Positions 54,373 through 63,966 are shown, numbered from the stretch's first letter. The stretch: DNA of 64,000 nt from Bacteroidetes bacterium GWB2_32_14 (GCA_001768235.1 MENK01000027.1:39408-103407); one strand, 5' to 3'. Program-made: numbers and translations. Notes: generated by a model not told the origin, from the sequence alone.

Positions 54373-55422
54373 ATGAGATATTTTGCCTGCACATTATTTT
54401 TTATCGTTTTTTCAGTATTTATCCAAGCTCAGAATAATAAAAAAGACAGATCGGGAATTCCCGGTGAAGATAAAACCAAATACGAAGAAAATGTTTTTAA
54501 CAAAGAGTTGGGGGAAGAGTCAGAGAAACGAAATAACCAACAACTTTATGATTTGATTCCTGAAAAACTTCCCGATTGGTTTTTCGAACCCATATCGCTC
54601 AATCCTGTCCGAATTGTTGGAGTTTCTGATCCGGGTTTAGGACGAGAAGATGCATATAACCAGGCTTTTTTACGGGCAAAAGCCATTTACGCGCTAATCA
54701 ATTATAGTACCATAAGTAATATTTCCGACGATTATACAAACCTTCGTGAATCTTACGATAATAAATTGTTCGAAACCAAATTCCAGGATTTTACAATTTC
54801 AAAAGCCGTAATGCCTTATACCCTTGGTGCGATTTCGGTAATGGATACATTCTATACAAAATATAATGAAGCTGTTGTATTGATTGAAATAAGTAATCAG
54901 GGCGAAAATACAGATACCCTGGAAGTAAAAGGCGAACATCTCCAGATAGTTACCGAAAGAAGCTATAAAAACGAGAAAATAGATTTTTTTAATCTTTCAA
55001 TCAGCGATTCGAAACAAACAGACGATTCCTTCCCCGATTATGCACAATATAATTTCAGAAGAGTAAATAAAAATTTTGATATCTCATCAATTTATGGCCC
55101 CGGGAACTATGATTTTCCCGTGAGATCATATAATTATCAGTCAACAATAGATTTTGTAAAAGACAGTACCGATACCGATATTCAGGCAAATACACTGGCG
55201 TTGGGTTTGTGGAATGCCTATTTAACAGGGATTTTAAGCAATATAACCCTGCTGTCGAAACAACTGTCGGGCCAGATAAAAAACACGAACGATTACTATA
55301 CCTTAAAAAACGAAGGGCTTATACGTACTGTTTCAAGGAGTACTGTTCAGTTCGAAATCAATAAATTCAAACTACTCCAAAACCATATCTATATGGATTT
55401 GTATGGAGAAATAAGGCCATGA
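54373..55422 (+). CDS. Exported LPP20-like protein, function unknown
   Basis: A 349-residue protein with a signal peptide ending FIQAQ. Residues about 64-105 (LPDWFFEPISL, VGVSDPGLGREDAYNQAFLR, AKAIYAL) match the pattern of LPP20/FlgT-like domains, in which a PxWF motif precedes GVS...A..A...A. The rest is alpha/beta without known motifs. It follows the TonB receptor by 99 bp on the same strand and may be cotranscribed. It should be periplasmic or envelope-bound. Confidence 0.65.
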   Translation: MRYFACTLFFIVFSVFIQAQNNKKDRSGIPGEDKTKYEENVFNKELGEESEKRNNQQLYDLIPEKLPDWFFEPISLNPVRIVGVSDPGLGREDAYNQAFLRAKAIYALINYSTISNISDDYTNLRESYDNKLFETKFQDFTISKAVMPYTLGAISVMDTFYTKYNEAVVLIEISNQGENTDTLEVKGEHLQIVTERSYKNEKIDFFNLSISDSKQTDDSFPDYAQYNFRRVNKNFDISSIYGPGNYDFPVRSYNYQSTIDFVKDSTDTDIQANTLALGLWNAYLTGILSNITLLSKQLSGQIKNTNDYYTLKNEGLIRTVSRSTVQFEINKFKLLQNHIYMDLYGEIRP

Positions 55423-55440
55423 TACTTATATTGTTGGATT

Positions 55441-55468
55441 TTTAAACGGGCATTCTTACCCGTTTAAA
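55441..55468. terminator. Bidirectional hairpin between convergent genes
   Basis: A perfect 10-bp inverted repeat, TTTAAACGGG (55441-55450) and CCCGTTTAAA (55459-55468), separates the LPP20-like gene and the transglutaminase gene. T-richness is present on the minus side (TTTAAAAATCC) and weak on the plus side. Confidence 0.65.
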
Positions 55469-55474
55469 GGGTAA

Positions 55475-58087
55475 TTATTCCAATTTCTTTATTGTTTTTA
55501 TCAGTTGCTCCCCAATTCCAATCTGGTAGCCTTCGGAAATATAATACACTTTATTATCCTTAACCACGATAAATAAAGGCAAATTAACATTCTCCGGTTT
55601 AAGTGATTTTAACAATTCCAGGTTCTGGTCGTTAATCAAAAGAGTGGATTCAGGTAAGTTATAATCTGAAATAATAGATTTGTATATATTTTCCTTGCTC
55701 CCTAATAAATAAATTTTACAATTCAATAATCCAAAAGCCGGAGAAATTGCGCCAATATCTTTAAGTGTGTGTTTTGTAGGCTCTTTCCCGGAGTCTATCC
55801 ATCCCAAAATGCTTATATCGTTTTTGTTTATTGATATTGTTTTATTTTCAACAGTTTCAAGTGTTTCAGGAATTACGAATCCGGCTAATTCCACCAGGGG
55901 TTGTGCATTTTTCCTTAGCTGAAGTGTTATTTCTTTTGTTTCATTTTCTTTTATATTGAAAAACTGCATCGAGGTTAATACACTTCCATCGGGTTGCCTG
56001 TTCCCGGTAATGAGCAAATAGTTTCCTCCTTCGAGCCCTATTTCTGCTGGCATTTCGGCAAAAGGAGTATCCCAGCCGTAATCAAGGGTATTGCATTTCC
56101 CGTTTTCAAATTTCGATAAAGCATAATGTACACGGTACAATGGAGCGATTTCATTATCTGAACTGTTTTTAAGTTTCAGTATTCCAACAGCTTTTGATTG
56201 TTTTTCGTTCTGTTGTATAAAATTTACATCAACCCATTTACCGTCAAAATATTGAGGCACTTTAGTTGCAGGCTCTAATCGTGAAGGTATTCCAAAACTG
56301 CGGCATGCAGCAACAAAAAACAAATCGCGGGAATAACTGTCGGATACTTTTAATTCATATACACCTTTTGCTGTAACCGGAACGTTGTAATAATTTGCAT
56401 TATTATTTATTGTAATCTCAGTATTAATCCAGTTTACCAAATGGTTTATATCCTGTTTTGTTTTGCCTATAAATTCTTCTCTATAAGCATTTTGAAGAAA
56501 GTTTTTATAACCTGTCAGTTTTTCATTTGCAATTCTTGGATTGAGCACATAGCTTATAAAAAGCTCCCTGTTCGATTCGGGAAGTGTTCCTGCATGAGTA
56601 AATGAATGTTGAATATGCGACAATAAAATTTCTGATTCCGTGTCGCGCAAATCTTTTTCTGCAATCGATTCGAGCAACGGAAGGGTATAATCATATTTTA
56701 TTTCTGATGATTTAGAAATAAAATCAGCTATTTCAGAATAATTGCCACGGCTTTTTTGAATAAAGTTCCATACTAAGGCCGTGTCGAGATTGTTTTTTAT
56801 AGCCAAATCAAATGATGCCTGTTTATTCATGAATGTTGCAGCATACGTTTCACGAATATCGTCTTCGTGTTTTAAGCGGATTTTGTTTTCAGCATCTCCT
56901 TTGGCCGAAACGGCTTTAGGCTCTTTCCGGATGGGAGGTACAATATCAAGAAACTCTGTATATTCCCTGTTTTCTTGTGGATTCAATTTTAAAGTAATCG
57001 TATCGGTTTGTTCAACGGTAATTTTCTGGTATGCAAACTCATTATCCCGGTATGCCCAAATCAATAAATCTCCAAAGCCTGTCATTAAAGAGGCAAAGCC
57101 GTTCTTATCGACTTGTTTTTTTGCTAATGGATAAAATTCAGCATAATTGTACAATTGAAATTCAACCTTAGCATTTTCTGCAATCTCTCCATTCTGATCA
57201 ATAACCTGGACATATATTGTTTTAACAGGAGCGTAATTGCTCAACATATTCACTTTGGTATATTGATTTTCTTTCAGGATTATTTCTTCGGGGCCATTAT
57301 ATTTCCCAAAGACATTAGAATTAACCAGCATTGCCCGTAGGGCAGGAGCCGAAAACCAGGCAATATCGAGGTCTGGTTCAGGTTCGCAAGCACCTAAATA
57401 ATGCCACGCACCATCAACCCACACTTCGACCCATGCATGATTGTCATCGGTATGAGCCCATCGTGGAGTGTAGCACTGGCGTGCGGGAATTCCTGCTGCT
57501 CGCATTGCAGTTACAGTGAAAGTAGATTCTTCGCCACAACGCCCAAAAGTTGATTTAACAGCACCCAACGGAGATATGGTTCGCTCGTCGGTTGGCTGGT
57601 AATTCACTTTCTCGTGGCACCAATGGTTTACTTCGAGGATAGCTTGTTTTAAATCCATTCCTTTAAGCCGCTCACTTAACTCTCTATAAAAAACTGCTCT
57701 TGCAGTATCGGGGTTTTCGTTATTTACCCTGTAAGGCAAAACAAAATGCCTGAAAATATCCTCGGGTATTTGTTGTCCCCAAGTAAAAGTCTCTCGTGTT
57801 TTTAAAGCAAGCCTCACGTTATTCAGGAAAAAATCACCATCGTAATCGGCTAAATCATTTAAAGGCATATAGGCATAAAGAAAAATAAGAGCCTCGCGCT
57901 CTTCGTTAGATATATCCTGATTAAAAACAGAAAACAGAGCTTGTTCCCGCCCTTTAGCAAGGGTTTTTGTTTTTTCAAAATCCTGGTTTACAGTTTCTAA
58001 ATATTCCTTATCGGTTATGAAGTGAGGCTGATTTGAACAGCTTATGCATAGCAGGACTATGAGGATGTAATGTGCAAGTTTAATCAT
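55475..58087 (-). CDS. Transglutaminase-like lipoprotein (large)
   Basis: An 870-residue lipoprotein (lipobox LLCISC, Cys17). A transglutaminase-core domain (about 150-260) has the triad blocks TFGRCGEESTF (Cys), DDNHAWVEVWVDGAWHYLG (His) and the Asp-rich CEPEPDLDIAWF. Residues about 285-375 look like a carboxypeptidase-regulatory-like beta domain (VQVIDQNGEIAENAKVEFQL). A second core-like stretch near 590-650 (FVAACRSFGIPSRLEPATK) has the Cys and resembles a degenerate copy. It is probably a cysteine peptidase or crosslinking enzyme on the cell surface or in the periplasm. Its ATG overlaps the cutC stop (ATGA), so the two are coupled. Confidence 0.8.
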   Translation of the reverse strand: MIKLAHYILIVLLCISCSNQPHFITDKEYLETVNQDFEKTKTLAKGREQALFSVFNQDISNEEREALIFLYAYMPLNDLADYDGDFFLNNVRLALKTRETFTWGQQIPEDIFRHFVLPYRVNNENPDTARAVFYRELSERLKGMDLKQAILEVNHWCHEKVNYQPTDERTISPLGAVKSTFGRCGEESTFTVTAMRAAGIPARQCYTPRWAHTDDNHAWVEVWVDGAWHYLGACEPEPDLDIAWFSAPALRAMLVNSNVFGKYNGPEEIILKENQYTKVNMLSNYAPVKTIYVQVIDQNGEIAENAKVEFQLYNYAEFYPLAKKQVDKNGFASLMTGFGDLLIWAYRDNEFAYQKITVEQTDTITLKLNPQENREYTEFLDIVPPIRKEPKAVSAKGDAENKIRLKHEDDIRETYAATFMNKQASFDLAIKNNLDTALVWNFIQKSRGNYSEIADFISKSSEIKYDYTLPLLESIAEKDLRDTESEILLSHIQHSFTHAGTLPESNRELFISYVLNPRIANEKLTGYKNFLQNAYREEFIGKTKQDINHLVNWINTEITINNNANYYNVPVTAKGVYELKVSDSYSRDLFFVAACRSFGIPSRLEPATKVPQYFDGKWVDVNFIQQNEKQSKAVGILKLKNSSDNEIAPLYRVHYALSKFENGKCNTLDYGWDTPFAEMPAEIGLEGGNYLLITGNRQPDGSVLTSMQFFNIKENETKEITLQLRKNAQPLVELAGFVIPETLETVENKTISINKNDISILGWIDSGKEPTKHTLKDIGAISPAFGLLNCKIYLLGSKENIYKSIISDYNLPESTLLINDQNLELLKSLKPENVNLPLFIVVKDNKVYYISEGYQIGIGEQLIKTIKKLE

Positions 58088-58848
58088 ATGGATTTGTTTT
58101 TTAGATTTTTCATTATTTCAATCATCTTTTTCACTCTTTCAGAATCGGTAACTAAATTTTCATATTCAGGAATTGAACTAACTCCTCCCATGTTTATTCC
58201 ATCTTTCCTGTAATCCATTTTACTTTTAACCGATTTCCTTAATGAAGCATGAAATTCTTTTGCTCCGGTTTCTATATAGATTTTTTCAATATTTGATTCA
58301 TCAATCCCGCTGCCGGGCATAATGCCGATTCTTTCGTTTGCTTTTATTATTAATTGCTTTATCAGTTCAATTCCCTGGCAGGCTTTATTTGCCTGCCCTG
58401 ATGTTAATAACCTGTTGCACCCGCACTGAACAATATCTTCTAGAGATTGGAAAGGATTTTTGCAAACATCAAAAGCCCTGTGAAAAGTAGTATTCATGGG
58501 ATTAGCAAGATTTACAAGATGTTTTGTCCTTTCCGTATCAACCGAGCCATCGGGTTTTAAAATTCCAATAACAACACCGTTTACACCAAGCTCCTTTGCA
58601 ATAAGAATATCATTACACATGATTTCAAACTCGTTTTCAGAGTAGCAAAAATCACCCCCGCGAGGCCTGATGATTATATTTAAATCTATGGAAAGCATTT
58701 TTCTAGCTTGTTGGATAGTTCCGTACGACGGAGTTGTTCCTCCTTCGTAAATGTTATCGCATAGTTCAACACGGTTCGCACCGCCTCTTTGAGCCATAAC
58801 AGCCGACTCAACTGAGTTTGCACAAATCTCGAGAATGATTTTATTCAT
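58084..58848 (-). CDS. cutC: CutC family protein
   Basis: A 254-residue TIM-barrel protein from the start at 58848 (MNKIILEICANS). Family blocks are SVESAVMAQRGGANRVELCD (11-30), GGTTPSYG, IIIRPRGGDFCYSENE, FHRAFDV, CNRLLTSGQA, IMPGSGIDESNI and AKEFHASLR. CutC was linked to copper tolerance in E. coli, but its molecular reaction is unsettled and a metal-binding enzyme role is possible. An in-frame ATG 78 bp upstream would add a hydrophobic, unrelated stretch. Divergent from the Na/Pi cotransporter and coupled to the transglutaminase gene. Confidence 0.9.
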   Translation of the reverse strand: MNKIILEICANSVESAVMAQRGGANRVELCDNIYEGGTTPSYGTIQQARKMLSIDLNIIIRPRGGDFCYSENEFEIMCNDILIAKELGVNGVVIGILKPDGSVDTERTKHLVNLANPMNTTFHRAFDVCKNPFQSLEDIVQCGCNRLLTSGQANKACQGIELIKQLIIKANERIGIMPGSGIDESNIEKIYIETGAKEFHASLRKSVKSKMDYRKDGINMGGVSSIPEYENLVTDSERVKKMIEIMKNLKNKSI

Positions 58849-58936
58849 CAATTTTTTTTGAAAATGGCTGTATAAAAATAAGTAAGAAAAGCATTGAACA
58901 ATATTTATTTTTGCTTTTTTTCGCAAACTGACAAAA

Positions 58937-58950
58937 CAAAGTTAATTTTG
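58937..58950. promoter_or_regulatory. Overlapping divergent -7 elements of cutC and the Na/Pi cotransporter
   Basis: The minus strand carries TAACTTTG (58944-58937) and the plus strand TAATTTTG (58943-58950); both match TAnnTTTG and share two bases. RNA polymerase could not sit on both at once, so the two genes may be expressed in competition. The -33 elements are not clear for either. Confidence 0.45.
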
Positions 58951-58976
58951 TTAGGAATATCATTTATTCAGTAAAC

Positions 58977-61079
58977 ATGAATATTAAAAAATTACTTTTA
59001 ATTACATCTTTATATATTTTAACTTATTCATTATTTGCTCAAACAGAAGGTAATGGAATAGTTTCAAAGTATAAACTAATAAAACCAGTATCGGAAAATA
59101 AATTAAACTTTTCCGGGGATTTACAAACCCAGACAGCCGGGCTAAGGACAGATAATCCACTTAGGGTCATGGTTATAGATCGCGCGAAAAATCCCGTTCC
59201 TGGTATTGCTGTTGTATTTCAAAAAGTTTCATTTCAGTACAACGACAATGTTTTTGGCATAACCGACACGTTAGTTTATACGAATGACGAAGGCATTGCA
59301 GAAACCTATGTAATTGTTGGTAATAACGAGGGCGAATATGAAGTTTCTGCTGAACTGAAAGATTTTCCAGAATCCAATTTCCTGGTTTATAAACTTTTTG
59401 CCCGTAAAACCAATTGGGTGTTTATTCTTTCAATAGGTTTAATTGGAGGGTTAGGACTTTTTCTTCTTGGAATAAATATGATGAGTGACAATTTACAGGT
59501 TTCTGCCGGTGAAAAAATGCGTTCTATACTTAGTAAGCTTACAAATAACAGGTTCATGGCTGTCGGGATTGGTACTTTTGTGACTATTATTTTCCAAAGC
59601 AGTAGTGCTACAACTGTTATGTTAGTTAGTTTTGTACACGCAAAACTTATAAAGTTCAGGCAAACTATTGGGGTTATTCTGGGTGCAGGAATAGGGACGA
59701 CGATTACAGTTCAGTTAATTGCTTTTAATATTACTGATTATTCTCTCCTGATTATCGGGCTTGGGTTTATAATGAGTTTGTTTTCATCAGCACAGGTAAA
59801 AAATGCGGGAAAATCAATTTTAGGGTTTGGGATTTTATTTTATGGTATGTACATCATGTCACAATCGATGTATCCCTTACGATCATATACTCCTTTTATA
59901 AATTCTATTGTTGCATTAGAAAATCCGGTTATAGGTATTTTAGTCGGCACTTTATTTACTGCTCTTATACAAAGCAGTGCTGCTTTTATGGGAATTCTTA
60001 TTATTCTTGCTTCGCAGGGATTGATGAGCCTTGAAGCATCAATTGCTTTATTGCTGGGTGCAAATATTGGTACTGCTATAACAGCTATTCTTGCCAGTAT
60101 TAAAACAAATCGTGAAGCAAAAAAAGTAGCATTAGCTCATACCTTATTTAAGGTATTTGGTGTTTTAATATTTGTATGGTGGATACCTCAATTTGCAGAA
60201 TTCGTAAAACACATATCACCTCAAAGCATAATACCAGAAGGCGATTTTAATGCTTTAACAGAAACAGTTCCCCGCCAGATAGCCAATGCACATACTCTTT
60301 TTAATGTTTTATTAACCGGGATGGTTTTGCCCTTAACTGATAAATTTGCCTTACTGATTGACAGAATGCTTCCGGTTAAAGAAGAACCAAAACCGGTTTT
60401 AGAAACTATTTATTTAGATAATAGTTTGATTAAAACATCCCCTTTAGCACTAAGCCTGGCTAAACAGGAAGTAATTCGCATGGGAAAGCTTGTTCAGGAT
60501 ATGGCTACTGATATTATTATTCCTTTTTTAATCAAAAAAACGGATATTATTCCCGGCATAGAACAAAAAGAAAAAGAAGTTAATTTTTTACGCGATCAGA
60601 TTAATGATTATATTTTAAAGATTACTAAAGAAAATGTTGGTAAAGACCAGGTAAATGAAGCTTTTCAATTGCTTTACACTGTAAAAGAATTTGAGCAGAT
60701 TGCCGATCTGATTTCAACCAACATGATTGATAAAGCCAAAAGCTGGTGCGCAATGGATTATGAATTTTCGCACGACGGGAAAAATGAAATAATAGAATAC
60801 CACACAAGTACACAAAAGCAAATATGCCGTGCTATTGAAGTGTTTGCTGAAGTAAATCTTGAAAAAGCAAAGGTGATGAAAGATAAATACCGTAAATACC
60901 GCGATATGGCAATTGCACTGGAAAAACAACATTACGAACGCTTACGTGAAGAAGTTACCGAATCCATTTCCAGCAGTAAAACTCATTTGGAACTCATGAG
61001 TATGCTTCGCGCGATAAACGGGCATGCAACAAATATTGCACGAATATTGCTTAAATGGGGAAATAATGAAATTAAATAA
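58977..61079 (+). CDS. Na/Pi cotransporter with exported Ig-like N-terminal domain and PhoU-like tail
   Basis: A 700-residue transporter. It has a signal peptide or first helix (residues 1-21) and a Big_1-like beta domain outside the membrane (about 50-140: NPLRVMVIDRAKNPVPGIAV to EYEVSAELKDFP). Two NptA/PNaS repeats in the membrane follow (about 150-470), each with the QSS signature (FQSSSATTVML and LIQSSAAFMGI). The cytoplasmic PhoU-like helical tail (about 480-700) has LYTVKEFEQIADLISTNMI. It imports phosphate with sodium. The N-terminal extracytoplasmic domain is not part of classical NptA. Confidence 0.88.
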   Translation: MNIKKLLLITSLYILTYSLFAQTEGNGIVSKYKLIKPVSENKLNFSGDLQTQTAGLRTDNPLRVMVIDRAKNPVPGIAVVFQKVSFQYNDNVFGITDTLVYTNDEGIAETYVIVGNNEGEYEVSAELKDFPESNFLVYKLFARKTNWVFILSIGLIGGLGLFLLGINMMSDNLQVSAGEKMRSILSKLTNNRFMAVGIGTFVTIIFQSSSATTVMLVSFVHAKLIKFRQTIGVILGAGIGTTITVQLIAFNITDYSLLIIGLGFIMSLFSSAQVKNAGKSILGFGILFYGMYIMSQSMYPLRSYTPFINSIVALENPVIGILVGTLFTALIQSSAAFMGILIILASQGLMSLEASIALLLGANIGTAITAILASIKTNREAKKVALAHTLFKVFGVLIFVWWIPQFAEFVKHISPQSIIPEGDFNALTETVPRQIANAHTLFNVLLTGMVLPLTDKFALLIDRMLPVKEEPKPVLETIYLDNSLIKTSPLALSLAKQEVIRMGKLVQDMATDIIIPFLIKKTDIIPGIEQKEKEVNFLRDQINDYILKITKENVGKDQVNEAFQLLYTVKEFEQIADLISTNMIDKAKSWCAMDYEFSHDGKNEIIEYHTSTQKQICRAIEVFAEVNLEKAKVMKDKYRKYRDMAIALEKQHYERLREEVTESISSSKTHLELMSMLRAINGHATNIARILLKWGNNEIK

Positions 61080-61199
61080 ATTGAAAATATTCGCTACCAA
61101 ATTGTGTTTGGAAGCTAGCTAGGCTGGCAACAAAAATGACAGCGAATTACATTATGAATAAAATACAAGCAATCAAAATATCACAAAAAATTTATACAC

Positions 61200-61445
61200 A
61201 TGAAAAATTTAACTCTTTATTACACGGCCATAATTGCACCTGTTTTATTCATTATCTGGCTTTCTATTACCGACAGGCAAATATGGTTTATGATTGTTTT
61301 ATTAATTTATGCTATGCCTTATCGAACATTTATTGATGGAGCCCGACTGGTTAGCAAGAAGCTGATTAAATGGCAGGATGTATGGAAACTGATAATTCCG
61401 GGGCGCAAGCTGGAATATACCCGGGATTTGTATTTTAAAGAATAG
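61200..61445 (+). CDS. Small membrane protein, function unknown
   Basis: An 81-residue protein with two hydrophobic segments (about 6-22 and 28-43), then a basic cytoplasmic tail (ARLVSKKLIKWQDVWKLIIP). An ATG with A-rich leader and an open frame of coherent composition support it as a real gene. No family is recognised. It lies between the Na/Pi cotransporter (120 bp upstream) and the PorT-like gene, possibly in the same transcript. Confidence 0.55.
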   Translation: MKNLTLYYTAIIAPVLFIIWLSITDRQIWFMIVLLIYAMPYRTFIDGARLVSKKLIKWQDVWKLIIPGRKLEYTRDLYFKE

Positions 61446-61538
61446 GTTAAAGAAAAACTTTTTATTTTTGTTAAATAACCCGTGGTGATTATTCAGAATG
61501 TTGCCTTGCTTTTTAAATCAATTAATATTCATTGTATT

Positions 61539-62147
61539 ATGAAAAGAGTTTATTTAATTTTCATTCTTGTATTTTTATCTCAAATAAATTATGCACAACG
61601 ATTTGGTGGTGGTTTTTTGGCCGGATTGTCGATGACACAGGTCGATGGCGACAGCTGGGGAGGCTTTAATAAAGCAGGTTTTACTGGCGGCATATACACA
61701 TACACGGGTTTAAATAAAAACATGGATATCCAGCTCGAGTTTCGCTATGTTCAAAAAGGAAGCCAGTCGGATAGTGAAATTCCTGAAGAATATTATCGGT
61801 TAACACTTAATTACATTGAAATACCGTTGTTTATAAAATACCATATTTATTCGAAAATTTCAGCAGATATTGGTATTGCATTCGGGTATTTACAAGAATC
61901 AACTGAAAATGACGGGTACGGCGAGTTACCTTCCGAACCGGAATTTAATAAAACAGAACTATCAGGATTAATCGGTTTAGAATATATTCTTTGGAAACGA
62001 TTAAAATTCAATGCACGTTACAATTATTCCATTTTACCTGTCAGAGAACATCCCGGCGAACAAACCTGGTATTTGAACAAAGGGCAATACAACAGTGTAT
62101 TAACATTTACTTTTTATTATCAGTTGGCAAACCTGGGTAGAAAATGA
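61539..62147 (+). CDS. PorT-like outer-membrane beta-barrel protein
   Basis: A 202-residue barrel protein from the start at 61539 (MKRVYLIFIL). It has a signal peptide ending NYAQ, then strands such as GGGFLAGLSMTQVDGDSW, MDIQLEFRYVQKGSQ, LTLNYIEIPLFIKYHI and ISADIGIAFGYLQ. This is the pattern of PorT-like (porin_b-brl_2) proteins. PorT itself takes part in type IX secretion, but most homologues are uncharacterised and no other Por gene is here. The gene ends with ATGA overlap into ubiX. An upstream in-frame GTG at 61482 would add 19 unrelated residues. Confidence 0.75.
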   Translation: MKRVYLIFILVFLSQINYAQRFGGGFLAGLSMTQVDGDSWGGFNKAGFTGGIYTYTGLNKNMDIQLEFRYVQKGSQSDSEIPEEYYRLTLNYIEIPLFIKYHIYSKISADIGIAFGYLQESTENDGYGELPSEPEFNKTELSGLIGLEYILWKRLKFNARYNYSILPVREHPGEQTWYLNKGQYNSVLTFTFYYQLANLGRK

Positions 62148-62710
62148 AAAAACAAAAAATCGTTGTAGCGGTCACGGGAGCAAGTGGTTCGATTTATGCA
62201 AAACTCCTTATAGAAAAACTTTTATTAATCAGTAACCAGATTAAAGAAGCAGGATTGGTATTTTCAAAAAACGCGGAAGAAATATGGGAGTACGAACTCG
62301 GGGATACATCGTATAAAGAATATTCATTTAAAAAATATTCAACAACCGATTTTTATGCTCCTTTTGCTTCTGGTTCAGCACAATATGATGTCCTGATTAT
62401 TTGCCCTTGCTCTATGGGTACGTTGGGAAGAATAGCCAATGGAACATCTGACGATTTAATTACCCGTGCTGCTGATGTTATGCTAAAAGAACGTAAAAAG
62501 CTGATTCTTGTTCCCCGGGAATTGCCCTATAGCCTTATTCATATTAATAACATGAAACGAATTACCGAGGCCGGGGGCATTATTTGTCCTGCATCCCCAT
62601 CGTTTTACAATAAACCAAAAACCCTCGAAGATGCAGTAAATTCTGTAATTAACAGGATATTGGATTTAGCCGGATTTGAAATAGAATCAAAACGTTGGGG
62701 CGACGAATAA
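62144..62710 (+). CDS. ubiX: UbiX-type flavin prenyltransferase
   Basis: A 188-residue flavoprotein of the UbiX/Pad1 family. FMN-binding blocks are VAVTGASGSIYAKLLIEK (residues 8-25), SGSAQYDVLIICPCSMGTLG (about 78-97) and GTSDDLITRAADVMLKERKK, followed by LVPRELPYSLIHINNM and GGIICPASPSFYN. It prenylates FMN to make the cofactor of UbiD-type decarboxylases, in menaquinone or aromatic metabolism. No ubiD-like gene is in the window. Coupled by ATGA overlap to the PorT-like gene, which is functionally unrelated. Confidence 0.93.
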   Translation: MKKQKIVVAVTGASGSIYAKLLIEKLLLISNQIKEAGLVFSKNAEEIWEYELGDTSYKEYSFKKYSTTDFYAPFASGSAQYDVLIICPCSMGTLGRIANGTSDDLITRAADVMLKERKKLILVPRELPYSLIHINNMKRITEAGGIICPASPSFYNKPKTLEDAVNSVINRILDLAGFEIESKRWGDE

Positions 62711-62777
62711 ATAATCCGTGTTATGCAGTATTCCACCCAACAACGGAGTTGTTTAATTTTAATTCGAAGGTAATGAA

Positions 62778-62801
62778 AATTAATATGCTCCCATATTAAT
62801 T
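62778..62801. repeat. Perfect 10-bp hairpin after ubiX
   Basis: AATTAATATG (62778-62787), loop CTCC, CATATTAATT (62792-62801). The stem is all A-T except one pair and is followed by TCAATTTATT, so it is at most a weak terminator; it may otherwise be a small palindromic repeat. Confidence 0.5.
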
Positions 62802-62926
62802 TCAATTTATTAAATTAATTATGTTGCTGTAGGGGAATTATCAAAATTGCATGATATGTTTTAGATGAAGAACAAATGATGATTTATGGTCTAATGAATA
62901 AACTGAAAGCTAAAAGCTTACTTACT

Positions 62927-63907
62927 ATGAAACTATTCAGAACAATAATACATCCCGAACCATCACAAAGCAAAATTGGTTATCAAACACCCGTTTTGTT
63001 CATGGGTTCTTGTTTTACTGAAAATATAGGGAACAAATTAACTGAGTTGAAATTCCCGGTTATTGTGAATCCTTTGGGTGTAATGTATAATCCGGTATCA
63101 GTTTGCAAAGGACTGGAAATACTTTTAGAACAGAAAGAATTTATCGATTCAGATGTGAGTTTTTACAATGAGCAATGGTTTAGTTTTTACCACGATACCG
63201 AATTTTCGCATACCGATAAGGAAAAATGCTTATCCGGAATAAATGATTCCATAAAACGAGCATCCCTGCATTTAAAAAATGCCGAATATCTGGTTATCAC
63301 TTTTGGTACTTCCCGGGTTTACAGGTATCTGAAATCAGGGAATGTAGTTTCAAATTGTCACAAGATTCCTGCAAGGGAATTTGAACGATTCAGGCTTGAA
63401 CCTGATGAAATTATTAATACATGGACTGAATTAATAAGTAAGTTACAAAAATTTAATCCAAAGCTTAAAATTATTTTTACTGTAAGTCCTGTAAGGCATT
63501 GGAAAGATGGCGCTGTTGAAAACCAGTTAAGTAAATCAACCCTGATCTTAGCCATACATCAGCTTAAAGAAAAATTCAAAAATGCAGACTATTTCCCTGC
63601 TTATGAAATTATGATGGACGACTTGCGTGATTACCGTTTTTATGCCGATGATATGCTGCATCCTTCGAAAATGGCTATTGATTACATTTGGGAACAATTT
63701 GTACAAACCTATTTCGAAGCACGCACCATTGATATTTGTAAGGATATTGAAAAAATAATCCTTGCAAAAAATCACAGACCGCTAAACCCGGGTACCCGCG
63801 AACACAAAAAATTCTGTCAAACCCGGATCGACTATATTCAGGATTTGCAGGCTAAATATCCATTTATTGATTTTATAAAAGAGTTGAACTTCTTTCAATC
63901 AGAATAA
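62927..63907 (+). CDS. GSCFA-domain protein (SGNH-like hydrolase fold)
   Basis: A 326-residue protein from the start at 62927 (MKLFRTIIHPEPS). It has the family signature VLFMGSCFTENIG (about 23-35), then NPLGVMYNPVSV, LVITFGTSRVYRY, IIFTVSPVRHWKDG and a closing YADDMLHPSKMAIDYIWEQF block. The order GSC (Ser), GTS, and D..H near the end follows the SGNH/GDSL hydrolase arrangement, so an esterase-like activity is plausible but not shown. No signal peptide. An upstream in-frame ATG at 62876 would add 17 residues with no family match. Confidence 0.88.
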   Translation: MKLFRTIIHPEPSQSKIGYQTPVLFMGSCFTENIGNKLTELKFPVIVNPLGVMYNPVSVCKGLEILLEQKEFIDSDVSFYNEQWFSFYHDTEFSHTDKEKCLSGINDSIKRASLHLKNAEYLVITFGTSRVYRYLKSGNVVSNCHKIPAREFERFRLEPDEIINTWTELISKLQKFNPKLKIIFTVSPVRHWKDGAVENQLSKSTLILAIHQLKEKFKNADYFPAYEIMMDDLRDYRFYADDMLHPSKMAIDYIWEQFVQTYFEARTIDICKDIEKIILAKNHRPLNPGTREHKKFCQTRIDYIQDLQAKYPFIDFIKELNFFQSE

Positions 63908-63942
63908 GTTATATCGTTGGTTAACTTTTATAAAGTAAACAA

Positions 63943-63966
63943 CCACCACCAAAGGTGGTGGCTTTT
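63943..63966 (+). terminator. Rho-independent terminator after the GSCFA gene
   Basis: Perfect 8-bp stem CCACCACC (63943-63950), loop AAA, GGTGGTGG (63954-63961), followed by CTTTT. The loop is short but the GC-rich stem is strong. Confidence 0.7.

Noticed and set aside
51859..55422. Polysaccharide utilisation locus around the TonB-dependent receptor
   Set aside because: No SusD-like lipoprotein, glycoside hydrolase or hybrid two-component gene is next to it.
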